The notes: generated by a model not told the origin, from the sequence alone. Positions 1 through 7,711 are shown, counted from the stretch's first letter. The stretch is 25,624 bases of DNA from JACJYE01 sp964432875 (GCA_964432875.1 CAYSPJ010000076.1:1-25624), one strand, 5' to 3'. A program made the numbers and translations.

Positions 1-176
1 GCGGCCGCTGGCACTTGCGCGACCTCCAGGGCCGCCCCCTGCGCAGCGGCGCCCTGCCCCCCGGCCAGCCCCTGCTGATGCTGGACTTGGCCGGGCTGGC
101 GGGCGGGGTGTATGCCTTCGAGCTGGCGCTGCCGGATGGGGGGCGGCTGGTGGAGAAGGTGGTGGTGGTGCGGTAA
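1..176 (+). CDS. C-terminal end of a probable T9SS-exported protein (truncated by window edge)
   Basis: An open frame enters from the left edge (reading frame starts at base 3) and stops with TAA at 174-176. The visible 57 residues contain a W-x-L-x-D-L-x-G-R opening, a turn with G-x-L-P-P-G, then GGVYAFEL and a closing lysine/valine strand (EKVVVVR). This is the layout of the type IX secretion system C-terminal sorting domain of Bacteroidota, which directs export through the outer membrane and is cleaved off at the surface. The codons are extremely GC-rich, more so than in the next genes. The passenger domain lies outside the window, so the function is unknown. The domain call rests on pattern recognition of the terminal strands only. 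Confidence 0.7.
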   Translation, partial: GRWHLRDLQGRPLRSGALPPGQPLLMLDLAGLAGGVYAFELALPDGGRLVEKVVVVR

Positions 177-179
177 GGC

Positions 180-207
180 GTAGGGACAAGGCATGCCTTG
201 TCCCTAC
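180..207. repeat. Perfect 28-base palindrome between convergent genes
   Basis: The arms GTAGGGACAAGGCA and TGCCTTGTCCCTAC are exact reverse complements with no spacer. The element lies 3 bases after the stop of the left gene and contains the TAG stop (reverse strand, 204-206) of the TraB-like gene. In RNA it would fold into a strong hairpin from either strand, so it could end transcription or protect 3' ends for both convergent genes. There is no T-tract. Its length and exactness suggest a dispersed palindromic repeat rather than a simple terminator. Confidence 0.75.
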
Positions 208-1472
208 CGGGGTACATAAACCATTTTTTTCTGCTTCGAGTTGATGATAATCAGGCGATTGGGGTTTACCTCCACGATTTCGTTGGCCGTCTCTTCGCCT
301 GCGTCGTCGGTGCGGAGTAGTTGGCGTTGGTCATTGCTAAGCTTCCAGGTGCCGCTGATGCGCTGGCCGAGGATAAACATCTCGTACCGGCCATTGGCTT
401 TGTATTCGACGGTGCTGGCGCGCAGGCCGTCAGAGAGGGCGTCTTTCTGCATTTCCAGCATCTGTGCTTGCTCGGGATTCTGCTGGCGCACGTTCTCGAG
501 GATGTCTTCCAGGGTTTGCGGCACGCTGCTCTCGTCGATGCGCCATTTGCGCACGAAGAGCGCGGCCAGTTCGCTATCGGCAGATGAGGCCGTTGCTGGG
601 GCATCATCTACGTTGGCTAGGGGCTTGAGGTGGTAGCCCTTTTCGCGCAGCAAGGCGATGACGCCATTTTTTCCGCCGAGGTGGGCAGCGCCTACGGCGA
701 AGAAAGCCGGGCCAGCTTTGGCCAGCGATTCGATCTGGGGTATCCAGTTGCGGTTGCGGTCTTCCAGGATGGCTTTTTCGACATCTGCGAGGTCGGCGAA
801 GTAGCTGCCCGCGAAGTGCTCGATGGCTTCCACCTCCTGGCTTTTGTACAATTGCAGCATGTCTGCCAGCATTGTTTTCATGCCCTCGTAGTCGGCGATG
901 CCTTCGGCGAGCATGGCGGCTTGCTGCTCAAAGGGCATTTTGTCAATAGCTTCAAATTGTTGACGGGGCGTCTCCAGCCCCAGGATTTCAGCTTGCTGCG
1001 CCTGCGCCATCTGCACCAGCACCATTTCCCATGAAGCGGGCTGGCAGCCCAGGTACTTGGGGTAGAGCATAGCAGAGAGCATAAAGGGTTTAAAAGGCGC
1101 CACCTGCTCAAACGGCAAGCCCAGGCTATCCTGGAAAAACTGGCTGACCTGGCGGTATTGGCTTTCGCTCAAAAAATCTTTGGCGGTTTTGCCATCGGGC
1201 AACACCATGAACTGCTGGAATTCGTTCATCAAGGCTGGATCGCCAAAATTGAGCTCGAGCACCAGGCGCTGCGAGGCCTGTACTTTGTGGCGGATGGCGT
1301 CGGTCACCTGCAAATCCTCGGGGCACAAGAGGTGGAAGGTGCCGAACAAGTAAGACGGCTGCTCCAGCCCGGGGCCGGAAATCTCCCAGAGCAAGGTGCG
1401 GTCGCTTTGGCCGGAGGCGGGCTGGAGGCCCAGGAAAAAGAGCGCGATAAACAAGAAAAAAATGTGTTTCAT
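204..1472 (-). CDS. TraB/GumN-family exported protein with extra C-terminal domain
   Basis: The protein has 422 residues. Residues 1-21 form a signal peptide (hydrophobic stretch after MKH, ending PASGQS). The TraB/GumN (TIKI-related) domain follows to about residue 285. Its hallmark motifs are visible: LFGTFH (42-47), GLET (165-168) and VGAAHLGGKNG (260-270), whose conserved Gly/His/Glu residues are thought to form the metal and active centre of this putative metalloprotease-like fold. After an Ala/Ser-rich linker (about 288-303) comes a domain of about 110 residues (KWRIDESS...GRYEMFILGQRISGTWKLS...MVYVPR) that resembles the small lipocalin-like beta-barrels of Bacteroidota, with the usual G-T-W and terminal strand. 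That domain assignment is my inference. Expected location is periplasm or surface; substrate unknown. Confidence 0.8.
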   Translation of the reverse strand: MKHIFFLFIALFFLGLQPASGQSDRTLLWEISGPGLEQPSYLFGTFHLLCPEDLQVTDAIRHKVQASQRLVLELNFGDPALMNEFQQFMVLPDGKTAKDFLSESQYRQVSQFFQDSLGLPFEQVAPFKPFMLSAMLYPKYLGCQPASWEMVLVQMAQAQQAEILGLETPRQQFEAIDKMPFEQQAAMLAEGIADYEGMKTMLADMLQLYKSQEVEAIEHFAGSYFADLADVEKAILEDRNRNWIPQIESLAKAGPAFFAVGAAHLGGKNGVIALLREKGYHLKPLANVDDAPATASSADSELAALFVRKWRIDESSVPQTLEDILENVRQQNPEQAQMLEMQKDALSDGLRASTVEYKANGRYEMFILGQRISGTWKLSNDQRQLLRTDDAGEETANEIVEVNPNRLIIINSKQKKMVYVPR

Positions 1473-1725
1473 GATGCGAATGTTTTTTCAGTGAATGATT
1501 GATGCTGCAAAACTGCGGGTTGTAGATGAAAACATAGCTGAAGGAAAACCTAAATGCGTATGAAGGAAAAATGAAAGCCCGCCGCCGCTACCTGGGCCGG
1601 GCAGGCAACGGCAAACCAATCTTGACGCGGGCTCGCGCTAGCTAGCCTTGGGCCGCGTTGCCTAAAGGGCGACTTAAAAAACCTTAACGAAAACTAAAAA
1701 TCGCGCTCGCTATGCGGCAAGGGCT

Positions 1726-1733
1726 TAACTTTG
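1726..1733 (+). promoter_or_regulatory. Bacteroidota -7 promoter box in front of the histidine kinase
   Basis: TAACTTTG matches the TAnnTTTG box exactly. Transcription would start about 5-7 bases further on, which falls on the ATG at 1739, so the mRNA would be leaderless or nearly so. No clear TTTG (-33) element is visible 17-20 bases upstream, which lowers confidence. Confidence 0.5.
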
Positions 1734-1738
1734 GGGGC

Positions 1739-3208
1739 ATGAAAGCACCCCTGTACCGCTTAGTCATATTATTGATGGGCATCTCGGCCGTAGGCATGGT
1801 GGGGCTGCAAAGCGGTTTTTTATACCGGCAATACCAGCAGAGCCTCGCAAATTTTGACTTCAATGTGCAACGGGCAGTCAACTACACCTTGCATGCTTAT
1901 GCCAAGTGGAACAGCCATACCTCTTCCCCGGAAGATCAGGCTTCGTTCAATGCGCTGTACAGCAATCCGGATACCACTTTTACTTTTATGATCGCACAAA
2001 GCGCCCAAGTCTATCCGCTGCTCGATTTCAAGCCCGATACGGTCTTGCCAAAGCTGCGCAAGGAGCAGTTTTTGAAATTTAAGGCCGAGCTGGAAGCCAC
2101 CCGCCGGGCCGAGAACAAGCGGCTGCACGAGTTTTACATTTTCCGCACCATCCAGTACTGCGCCGATTGCCAAGAGGACAGCTTGAGCATCGCCGAGATT
2201 TTCCCCCTGGATTCGCTCATCCGCAGCCAGTTGGCAGCGCAGCAAGTGACGACCAGCGCGCAAGTCGGCTTTTTTCACCAGGGCCGCCAGGCGTTCTCCT
2301 ATCTGGCGCCCGGGGCGGATGCGGAGCGCTTGAGCCAGACACCTTACGCTTACGATTTCAACTCATACGAACAGCTGCGGCTTTACTTCCCCCACAAGAA
2401 GCGCGTGTTGGCTGCCGCGCTGGCCTGGCCTGCGGCAGCTTCTCTGGTGCTGGTGCTGGTATCGCTCTGCGGCTTTTGGCTGGCCTTGCGGGTCATTTTC
2501 CGGCAGAAGCAGTTGTCGGAATTAAAAAACGATTTCATCAACAACGTCACCCATGAATTCAAGACGCCAATTTCCACCATCGCATTTGCGGTAGCCAATA
2601 TCGAAAACGAGCAGACCATCCATCAGCCCGAAGCCATCCGCCAATTCACCAAAGTGATACGCGACGAGAACAAGCGGCTCAACAGCCAGGTAGAGAAAGT
2701 ATTACAAACGGCCCTCTCGGGCAGCAAAGCTCTGGCGCTGAAACAAGAATCGGTAAACCTGCATGCCATCATCAACGATTTGGCTGACGCCTGCGAATTG
2801 AAGATCAAAGGCCGGGGAGCGGTGCATCGCAAGCTCAATGCCGCCCGCGCCCAGGTCATCGGCGATGAATTCCACCTGAGCAATGCCATTTCCAACCTCC
2901 TGGATAATGCCCAAAAGTACTCCAACGGCACGGTGGACATCACGCTGAGCACCGAGAGCGACGAGGCGGGCATCGTAATCCGGGTAGCCGATAAAGGCCT
3001 GGGCATCAGCAAAGAGCATTTGCCCTTGGTTTTCGACAAGTTTTACCGGGTGCCGCAGGGCAATGTGCACAACGTGAAAGGCTTTGGGCTAGGTCTGAGC
3101 TACGTGAAGGAAATTGTAGAAAAGCACCAGGGGCAGGTCAGGGCCAGCAGCAAGCCCGGGCAGGGGAGTGTGTTTGCGGTATTTTTGCCATTTGAACGCC
3201 AAAGCTAA
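1739..3208 (+). CDS. Membrane sensor histidine kinase of a two-component pair
   Basis: I chose the ATG at 1739 (489 residues, starting MKAPLYRLVI) over the in-frame ATG at 1712, because a TAnnTTTG box lies between them and the 1739 start gives a clean membrane segment. Transmembrane helices: about 7-29 and 223-252, enclosing a sensor region of about 190 residues with no family I can name. It carries a CADC pair (141-144) that could bind metal or form a disulphide. HisKA: H272 in NNVTHEFKTPIST. HATPase_c: N box around SNLLDN (385-390), G1 DKGLGI (418-423), G2 GFGLGLS (448-454). All catalytic motifs are intact. The regulator gene begins 8 bases after the stop, so the pair is surely cotranscribed. 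The order and architecture resemble the RprX/RprY type of Bacteroidota systems, but the signal cannot be told. Confidence 0.9.
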   Translation: MKAPLYRLVILLMGISAVGMVGLQSGFLYRQYQQSLANFDFNVQRAVNYTLHAYAKWNSHTSSPEDQASFNALYSNPDTTFTFMIAQSAQVYPLLDFKPDTVLPKLRKEQFLKFKAELEATRRAENKRLHEFYIFRTIQYCADCQEDSLSIAEIFPLDSLIRSQLAAQQVTTSAQVGFFHQGRQAFSYLAPGADAERLSQTPYAYDFNSYEQLRLYFPHKKRVLAAALAWPAAASLVLVLVSLCGFWLALRVIFRQKQLSELKNDFINNVTHEFKTPISTIAFAVANIENEQTIHQPEAIRQFTKVIRDENKRLNSQVEKVLQTALSGSKALALKQESVNLHAIINDLADACELKIKGRGAVHRKLNAARAQVIGDEFHLSNAISNLLDNAQKYSNGTVDITLSTESDEAGIVIRVADKGLGISKEHLPLVFDKFYRVPQGNVHNVKGFGLGLSYVKEIVEKHQGQVRASSKPGQGSVFAVFLPFERQS

Positions 3209-3216
3209 AGCAGGAT

Positions 3217-3921
3217 ATGAAAAGCAGTAAACAGCGCATCCTCATCGCCGAAGATGATGCCAATTTCGGGATGATGCTCAAGATTTTTCTCGAAATGAAC
3301 GGCTTTGCCGCCACGCTTTGCGCCGATGGGGAACAAGCCGAGCAAGCCTTTCGGGAAAACCGCTTCGACCTCTGCATCCTGGATGTGATGATGCCGCACC
3401 AGGATGGCTTCACCGTGGCGGAGGCTATCGCCAACAGCCGCAAGGATACGCCCTTTGTGTTCCTCACCGCCAAAGGGCTGAAAGAAGACCAGATCAAAGG
3501 CTACCAGCTCGGCGCTTCCGACTATCTAGTGAAGCCTTTCGATCCGGAGATCCTGCTGCTGAAGATCAACGTGCTGTTGCGCAATACGGGGCAGGGGGCG
3601 CAGGCCAAGTCGGTTTATCAAATCGGCAGCTATGCCTTCGATTCCGAGCGGCGCACGCTGAGCTTACAGGGGGCAGAGCAGCGGCTGAGCCCCAAGGAAG
3701 CCGAGCTGCTCAAGCTGCTCTGCGAGCGGCAAAACGAAGTGCTCCTGCACGAAGAAGCTCTGCTGAAAATCTGGCAGAACGACGATTACTTCACCAAGCA
3801 GAGCATGAATGTGTTCATCACCAAGCTGCGCAAATATCTGGCTGAGGACCCCGCCTACCGCATCGAAATCGAGAATTTGCATGGCAAGGGCTTTATCCTG
3901 AAGCAAGAAATTCTGCCCTGA
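3217..3921 (+). CDS. OmpR-family response regulator
   Basis: The protein has 234 residues, a normal length for the family. The receiver domain spans about 6-123, with acidic pocket D13/D14, phospho-acceptor D56 (LCILDVMMP), T84 and K106 (DYLVKPFD). The winged-helix DNA-binding domain spans about 134-230 (RLSPKEAELLKLLCERQNEVLLHEE, then the recognition helix region SMNVFITKLRKYL and the wing LHGKGFIL). It should be phosphorylated by the kinase encoded 8 bases upstream and act as a transcription factor; targets are not visible here. The stop TGA is followed directly and in the same frame by GTG (3922), the likely start of the next kinase, which suggests termination-reinitiation coupling. Confidence 0.93.
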   Translation: MKSSKQRILIAEDDANFGMMLKIFLEMNGFAATLCADGEQAEQAFRENRFDLCILDVMMPHQDGFTVAEAIANSRKDTPFVFLTAKGLKEDQIKGYQLGASDYLVKPFDPEILLLKINVLLRNTGQGAQAKSVYQIGSYAFDSERRTLSLQGAEQRLSPKEAELLKLLCERQNEVLLHEEALLKIWQNDDYFTKQSMNVFITKLRKYLAEDPAYRIEIENLHGKGFILKQEILP

Positions 3922-4199
3922 GTGACAGCCTTTAGCCAATCAAATACAGCAGAATCCCCGCAATTGCCTACCTTTGCGCCAGCGCAATACAGACAATGGC
4001 TGCAATCAGGGCAGGCTCTTGCTATTAACCCTGCTAAATCGGCCCAGGCTTTGTCACCCGCTCCGCTGGTTTGGAAAGAGGGGGCGGCTATCTACCGTGA
4101 CAAACCTGAGTCAGAACGGTATCGCTGCATTTCAATGGGTGTACGCAGGCCATAAAGGAGCGCTTAAATCAACAGATATATGCTACGGCGGCAACACAT
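3922..4199 (+). pseudogene. Frameshifted N-terminal part of the following PAS-GAF kinase gene
   Basis: A frame opens with GTG immediately after the regulator's stop and reads through residues such as YRQWLQSGQ and PLVWKEGAAIYRDKPES up to ISMGVRRP before TAA (4153-4155). If the frame is shifted by one base near 4149, it continues AIKERLNQQIYATAATH (4149-4199). A second shift of one base near 4200 then joins GQLFHTSRTF, which lies in the first frame again and leads straight into the PAS domain of the next gene. The spliced text reads as one continuous helix-rich protein. I infer a kinase gene of about 637 codons starting at 3922, with a one-base loss near 4149 and a one-base gain near 4200. Either real mutation or assembly error could explain it. 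The alternative is a meaningless 77-codon frame. Confidence 0.5.
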
Positions 4200-5835
4200 T
4201 GGACAGCTTTTCCACACCTCCCGCACGTTTATGGCGACTGCGCTGGACCTAGAAGGGCGTTATCTATATGCTAACCCTGCTTTTTGCGAAGAATTCAACT
4301 TTGACGCGGAGCGCTTAGCCGGACAGCCCTTTCAAACGACCCTCCACCCTGATGATGTAGCTGTTTGCCTCGAAGCTGCTCAGGGCGTCTTGCAGTCGCG
4401 GCGGGGAAGCACTACCGTGAAAATCCGCAAGTCTTTTCCGACAGGAGAATGCTATTGGACGCGATGGGAGTTTTTCCCGCTCTTTGATGATGAAGGCGAT
4501 CAAGCGGCCGGTATTTTTTGCCTGGGTTACAACACGACCAACTGGGAAAAAGCCGAGCAAAATTTGGAAAAGCGCATCCGCTTTCAGCAGATACTGATGC
4601 GGCTGGCGACGGATTTTGTCAATGCCCCACTAGAGCGGGTTCAGGAGGAAATCCAGCAGATGCTGCAGACCGTCGGGCAGTTTGTCAATTCTGACCGGGT
4701 ATATGTTTTTGACTATGACTTCGTCGGGCAAACGGCTTCAAATACCTACGAATGGTGTGCCGAAGGGATCGAGCCGGAGATTGCCAACCTCCAGGAGGTG
4801 CCGCTGGATGCTATCCCGGATTGGGTGGGGCTGCACCTTATGGGGCAGATTATGTACATCCCCAGCACGGCAAATCTGCCGGAGGACGATGGCATGCGAA
4901 TGATACTGGAACCCCAAGGCATCCAATCGCTAATCACCTTGCCGTTGGTGGACAAAGGCAAGTGCGCCGGGTTCATCGGCTTCGACGCCGTGCGCCACGA
5001 ACGGCAGTGGGATGATGATGAAATAGCACTCCTCAGAGTCTTGGCGGAATTGCTCGCCAATGTGCGCGCCCGCCAGCGCGCCAATGAAGAGCTCTTGCAG
5101 CTGAACACCAACCTGGAGCGGCGCATTGAGGAAAGGACCGCCGAACTCTTGGCCATCAATGAAGAGCTGGAAGCTTTCTCCTACTCCGTATCTCACGATT
5201 TGAAAACCCCGCTGCGCCATATCCGTTCTTTCTTGGAATTAATCCGCCGCAAAATCGAGCCGCAGATGGATGACGAGCTGCGCCATGATATCCAATATGT
5301 CATGAACGCGGCGGGCAATATGGGGGGGATTATCGAAGAATTGCTGGGTTTTTCCAGGGTCAGCAAGCAGGCGCTGCTCAAAAAGCCGCTGGATATGGAA
5401 GCCTTGGCCAAAGGGGTGTTTCAGGAGCTGGAACCCGAAAGGCAGGGCCGGGAGATTATTCTGGACCTCCGGCTGTTGCCTCATAAAGTAGAAGCCGACC
5501 CGCTGATGATGAAATTGCTATGGGTCAACCTCTTGTCCAATGCCATAAAATACACCCGTACCCGTGCCCAGGCGCGCATCATGGTGGATAATTACCAGGA
5601 GGGTTCGGAGGTGGTCTTCCGCATCCGCGACAACGGCGTCGGCTTTGATATGCAGTTCTACGACCGGCTGTTTACCGCTTTCCAGCGCCTGCACACCCGG
5701 GAGGAGTTTGAGGGTACTGGCATCGGGCTGGCAACGTCCAAGCGCATCGTCCAAAAGCATGGCGGGCGCATCTGGGCCGAGGGCTGGCCGGAAGAGGGGG
5801 CGGTGTTTTATTTTTCACTGCCTAAAGTGGGGTAG
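4180..5835 (+). CDS. Soluble PAS-GAF sensor histidine kinase
   Basis: The intact frame gives 551 residues. PAS domain about 10-122 (DLEGRYLYANPAFCEEF, later HPDD and YWTRWEFFPLFDDEG). GAF domain about 135-298 (FVNSDRVYVFDYD, LPLVDKGKCAGFIGFD). Short coiled coil 300-330 (LLQLNTNLERRIEERTAELL). HisKA with H339 in YSVSHDLKTPLRH, the phytochrome-type H box. HATPase_c with N450 (WVNLLSNAIKY), G1 DNGVGFD (484-490) and G2 GTGIGLATS (512-520). There is no transmembrane segment, so it senses a cytoplasmic signal; no chromophore cysteine is evident. The ATG at 4180 may be internal: upstream sequence seems to encode about 86 more residues broken by two frameshifts (see 3922-4199). It follows an OmpR-type two-component pair and may feed the same regulator, though it has no receiver of its own. 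Confidence 0.88.
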   Translation: MLRRQHIGQLFHTSRTFMATALDLEGRYLYANPAFCEEFNFDAERLAGQPFQTTLHPDDVAVCLEAAQGVLQSRRGSTTVKIRKSFPTGECYWTRWEFFPLFDDEGDQAAGIFCLGYNTTNWEKAEQNLEKRIRFQQILMRLATDFVNAPLERVQEEIQQMLQTVGQFVNSDRVYVFDYDFVGQTASNTYEWCAEGIEPEIANLQEVPLDAIPDWVGLHLMGQIMYIPSTANLPEDDGMRMILEPQGIQSLITLPLVDKGKCAGFIGFDAVRHERQWDDDEIALLRVLAELLANVRARQRANEELLQLNTNLERRIEERTAELLAINEELEAFSYSVSHDLKTPLRHIRSFLELIRRKIEPQMDDELRHDIQYVMNAAGNMGGIIEELLGFSRVSKQALLKKPLDMEALAKGVFQELEPERQGREIILDLRLLPHKVEADPLMMKLLWVNLLSNAIKYTRTRAQARIMVDNYQEGSEVVFRIRDNGVGFDMQFYDRLFTAFQRLHTREEFEGTGIGLATSKRIVQKHGGRIWAEGWPEEGAVFYFSLPKVG

Positions 5836-5847
5836 GGCTGGCTACCC
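5830..5847. terminator. Short stem-loop spanning the two convergent stop codons
   Basis: GGGTAG (5830-5835) and CTACCC (5842-5847) form a 6-base stem with a 6-base loop; both TAG stop codons lie inside the arms. There is no T-run, so termination activity is uncertain. Confidence 0.3.
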
Positions 5848-6708
5848 AAATGCCCACCGCAAAAAATCTGGCATCACTTTGCCCCAAGTCTCGGGATTAT
5901 GTTGCCCACCGAGCACTTCCACGTAGCGGATGTCGTGGCCTTCGTGGTAACCGTGCCGCTTTAATTCAGTGATGAGGTCGAGGGTGTCGTCGATGGCATC
6001 GATGATGCCGTTGTTGTTGCGGTCTTCCTCCTCGTCTTCGGTGCCGGCCTGGAACCAGAAATGCAGGCCCTTGCGCCGAGGCCCTTGCTGGACCGTGTGG
6101 TGGATGATGCGGTGGCCATCGGGATCGGCCGGGTCAAAAGCTTTGGAGCGCCACCAGAGCGAGCCGGAGAAGACCCCGACTTTGCCAAAGCGCTCGGGGT
6201 GATGCCAGGCGATATCAAAGGCGGAAAGCCCTCCGAGTGAAAAACCAGCGATAGCGGTCTGCTGCGGATCGTGCGCAATCCGGTAGCGCTGGCTCAGAGA
6301 CGGCATCAGCTCTTTGAGCAGGAAGCGGTTGTAGAGGTGGGCCTTATTGCCGCGTTTGAGGTAATCGAGCCGGCCAGCCGTGCCATATTCCTGCATCCGC
6401 TCTTCCCCGGCATGGATGGCCACCACGATGATGCCGGGGATTTTGCCTTCCTCATGTAAGCGCTGCAGGGTAGGCCCCATGCCTACCGCCGGCAAATCCT
6501 GCCCGTCGTTTATCCAGAGGGTAGGGCAGGGCTTGTGGCTGCCCGAAAAGTGATTGGGCGGCAGGAATACATCCAGGCATACCGGCCGGCCCAGCGCCTG
6601 GGAAGGGTAGTTTTTGAAGCTGTGCAACTCCCATTCTTGCCCGGGCAACAAAGAAATTTGGGCAAAGCGTACATTTTTTTTTGGAAAGTGCTTTTTCAGG
6701 AAATCCAT
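5842..6708 (-). CDS. Enterochelin-esterase-like alpha/beta hydrolase
   Basis: The protein has 288 residues and no signal peptide. It fits the esterase family PF00756 (esterase D / IroE / Fes-like): LWINDGQD (64-71), IIVVAIHA, the nucleophile elbow GFSLGG with S157, FSGSLWWRS (180-188), and H270 in LGGQHNPETW; an acidic residue near 224-228 (GTEDEEED) would complete the triad. Residues 229-237 (DRNNNGIID) match the calcium-binding DxNxNGxxD loop of EF-hands, inserted just where the catalytic acid is expected. The usual reaction is ester or amide hydrolysis, in some relatives of siderophores or acyl carriers; the substrate here is unknown. It stands alone on the minus strand, but its neighbour on the other side is another esterase of the same superfamily. 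Confidence 0.85.
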   Translation of the reverse strand: MDFLKKHFPKKNVRFAQISLLPGQEWELHSFKNYPSQALGRPVCLDVFLPPNHFSGSHKPCPTLWINDGQDLPAVGMGPTLQRLHEEGKIPGIIVVAIHAGEERMQEYGTAGRLDYLKRGNKAHLYNRFLLKELMPSLSQRYRIAHDPQQTAIAGFSLGGLSAFDIAWHHPERFGKVGVFSGSLWWRSKAFDPADPDGHRIIHHTVQQGPRRKGLHFWFQAGTEDEEEDRNNNGIIDAIDDTLDLITELKRHGYHEGHDIRYVEVLGGQHNPETWGKVMPDFLRWAFG

Positions 6709-6729
6709 GTTGACTGGAATTTACGCTAG

Positions 6730-6757
6730 GCCTGCCAAAGGCGGGCGGAATATTTTT
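6730..6757 (+). terminator. GC-rich hairpin followed by a T-run in the esterase leader region
   Basis: GCCTGCC (6730-6736), loop AAA, GGCGGGC (6740-6746, one G-T pair), then TATTTTTT at 6751-6758. On the plus strand this has the form of an intrinsic terminator. It would stop transcripts running antisense through the minus-strand esterase before they enter the 6980 operon. On the minus strand it lies in the esterase 5' leader. Confidence 0.35.
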
Positions 6758-6843
6758 TGGTGCAATAATTAGTGTGCTAAATATTAGCTCGCTATGATTT
6801 TAGGCCTGGGTTTTTAAAAGTTTGTCCATCAGTATCTTGGGGT

Positions 6844-6873
6844 TTTGATATTCAAAAATCTGCTTTACCTTTG
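6844..6873 (+). promoter_or_regulatory. Bacteroidota sigma-70-type promoter of the ATP-grasp/GATase operon
   Basis: TTTG at 6844-6847, an 18-base spacer, then TACCTTTG at 6866-6873. Both elements match the Bacteroidota -33/-7 consensus, with spacing in the expected range. Predicted transcription start is about 6879, leaving a leader of about 100 bases before the esterase ATG at 6980. Confidence 0.7.
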
Positions 6874-6979
6874 CGGCCGAGAATTAAAGCAACGTTTAGC
6901 CTTGGAGCTACCTGCTAAATGGAGCTTGATCTGAACGCTCATTTTTGCAAGCTGCAAAGGTGAGGAAATATGCTAAAAG

Positions 6980-7687
6980 ATGAAAGAAAGCTATCACAAA
7001 TGGTATTCTCCGAGCTTGAGTATGGATATTGAGATGCTGGTTTACGGGCATCAGGGTTATCCAGTCGTGTTGTTCCCTTCCAGCATGGGGCGCTATTACG
7101 AGAGCAAAGATTTCGGCTTGATCGAGGCCGCCCGTTGGTTTGTAGAACGGGGTTTTATCCAAATTTTCTGCCCGGATAGCGTGGACCGGCATAGTTGGTA
7201 CAACAAGCACGTCCATCCTGCCCAGCGGGCTCGCAACCACGCCTGGTATGACAAAATGGTGCTGGAGGAGATCGTCGGCCGGGCGCGTTGGAATACGGGC
7301 GTAGGCAAAGTGGCGGTTGCGGGTGCCAGTTTTGGAGGCTACCATGCCGTCAACTTCGCCTTCAAGCACCCGGAAGTGGTGAGCCACCTGTTTTCTATGA
7401 GCGGCGCTTTCGATATCCGTTCCTTTGTAAATGGCTATTACGACGACAACGTCTACTTCAACAACCCCATCGATTTCCTGCCGGGCAATAACCACCCGGC
7501 ACTTTGGCAAATGAATATTGTGCTGGGCACTTCAGAATGGGACATTTGCCTGAATGCCAATAAGCACCTTTCCCACTTGTTGAGCCAGAAAAACATCCCT
7601 CATTGGCTAGATATGAGGGGCTGGAAAGAGCACGACTGGCCGTTGTGGAAGGAAATGTTCCCACATTATTTATCTTTGGTGAAATAA
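6980..7687 (+). CDS. Alpha/beta-hydrolase esterase of the ATP-grasp cluster
   Basis: The protein has 235 residues, short for an esterase, with no signal peptide. It shows VVLFPSSMGRYYESKDFGLIE, then the nucleophile elbow GASFGG (115-120, S117), an FSMSGAFDI strand-turn (138-146), and an ERG...EHDWPLW segment whose H218 is the likely catalytic histidine; D188 in GTSEWDICL is a candidate acid. It belongs to the esterase-type hydrolases (PF00756 relatives, similar to COG4947). It opens a four-gene set, with only 24 bases to the ATP-grasp gene and a good promoter upstream. By context it may release, transfer or hydrolyse the ester/amide intermediate made by the ligases. Substrate unknown. Confidence 0.87.
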   Translation: MKESYHKWYSPSLSMDIEMLVYGHQGYPVVLFPSSMGRYYESKDFGLIEAARWFVERGFIQIFCPDSVDRHSWYNKHVHPAQRARNHAWYDKMVLEEIVGRARWNTGVGKVAVAGASFGGYHAVNFAFKHPEVVSHLFSMSGAFDIRSFVNGYYDDNVYFNNPIDFLPGNNHPALWQMNIVLGTSEWDICLNANKHLSHLLSQKNIPHWLDMRGWKEHDWPLWKEMFPHYLSLVK

Positions 7688-7711
7688 ACATCCTAAACGC
7701 AATAATACGCA

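Noticed and set aside
630..1502. Several long frames on the plus strand opposite the TraB-like gene, and similar shadows elsewhere
   Set aside because: They mirror the codon structure of the real genes on the other strand and show no family motifs.
1603..1663. AGGCAACG / CGTTGCCT inverted repeat upstream of the histidine kinase
   Set aside because: The arms are 45 bases apart and only 8 bases long; no conserved RNA family is recognisable.
1712..1738. Longer N-terminus for the histidine kinase
   Set aside because: The extra nine codons span a TAnnTTTG promoter box and add no structure.
3969..3976. TACCTTTG, a perfect -7 promoter match
   Set aside because: No TTTG lies at the right distance, and it is inside what appears to be coding sequence for the kinase N-terminus; kept only as a possible internal promoter.
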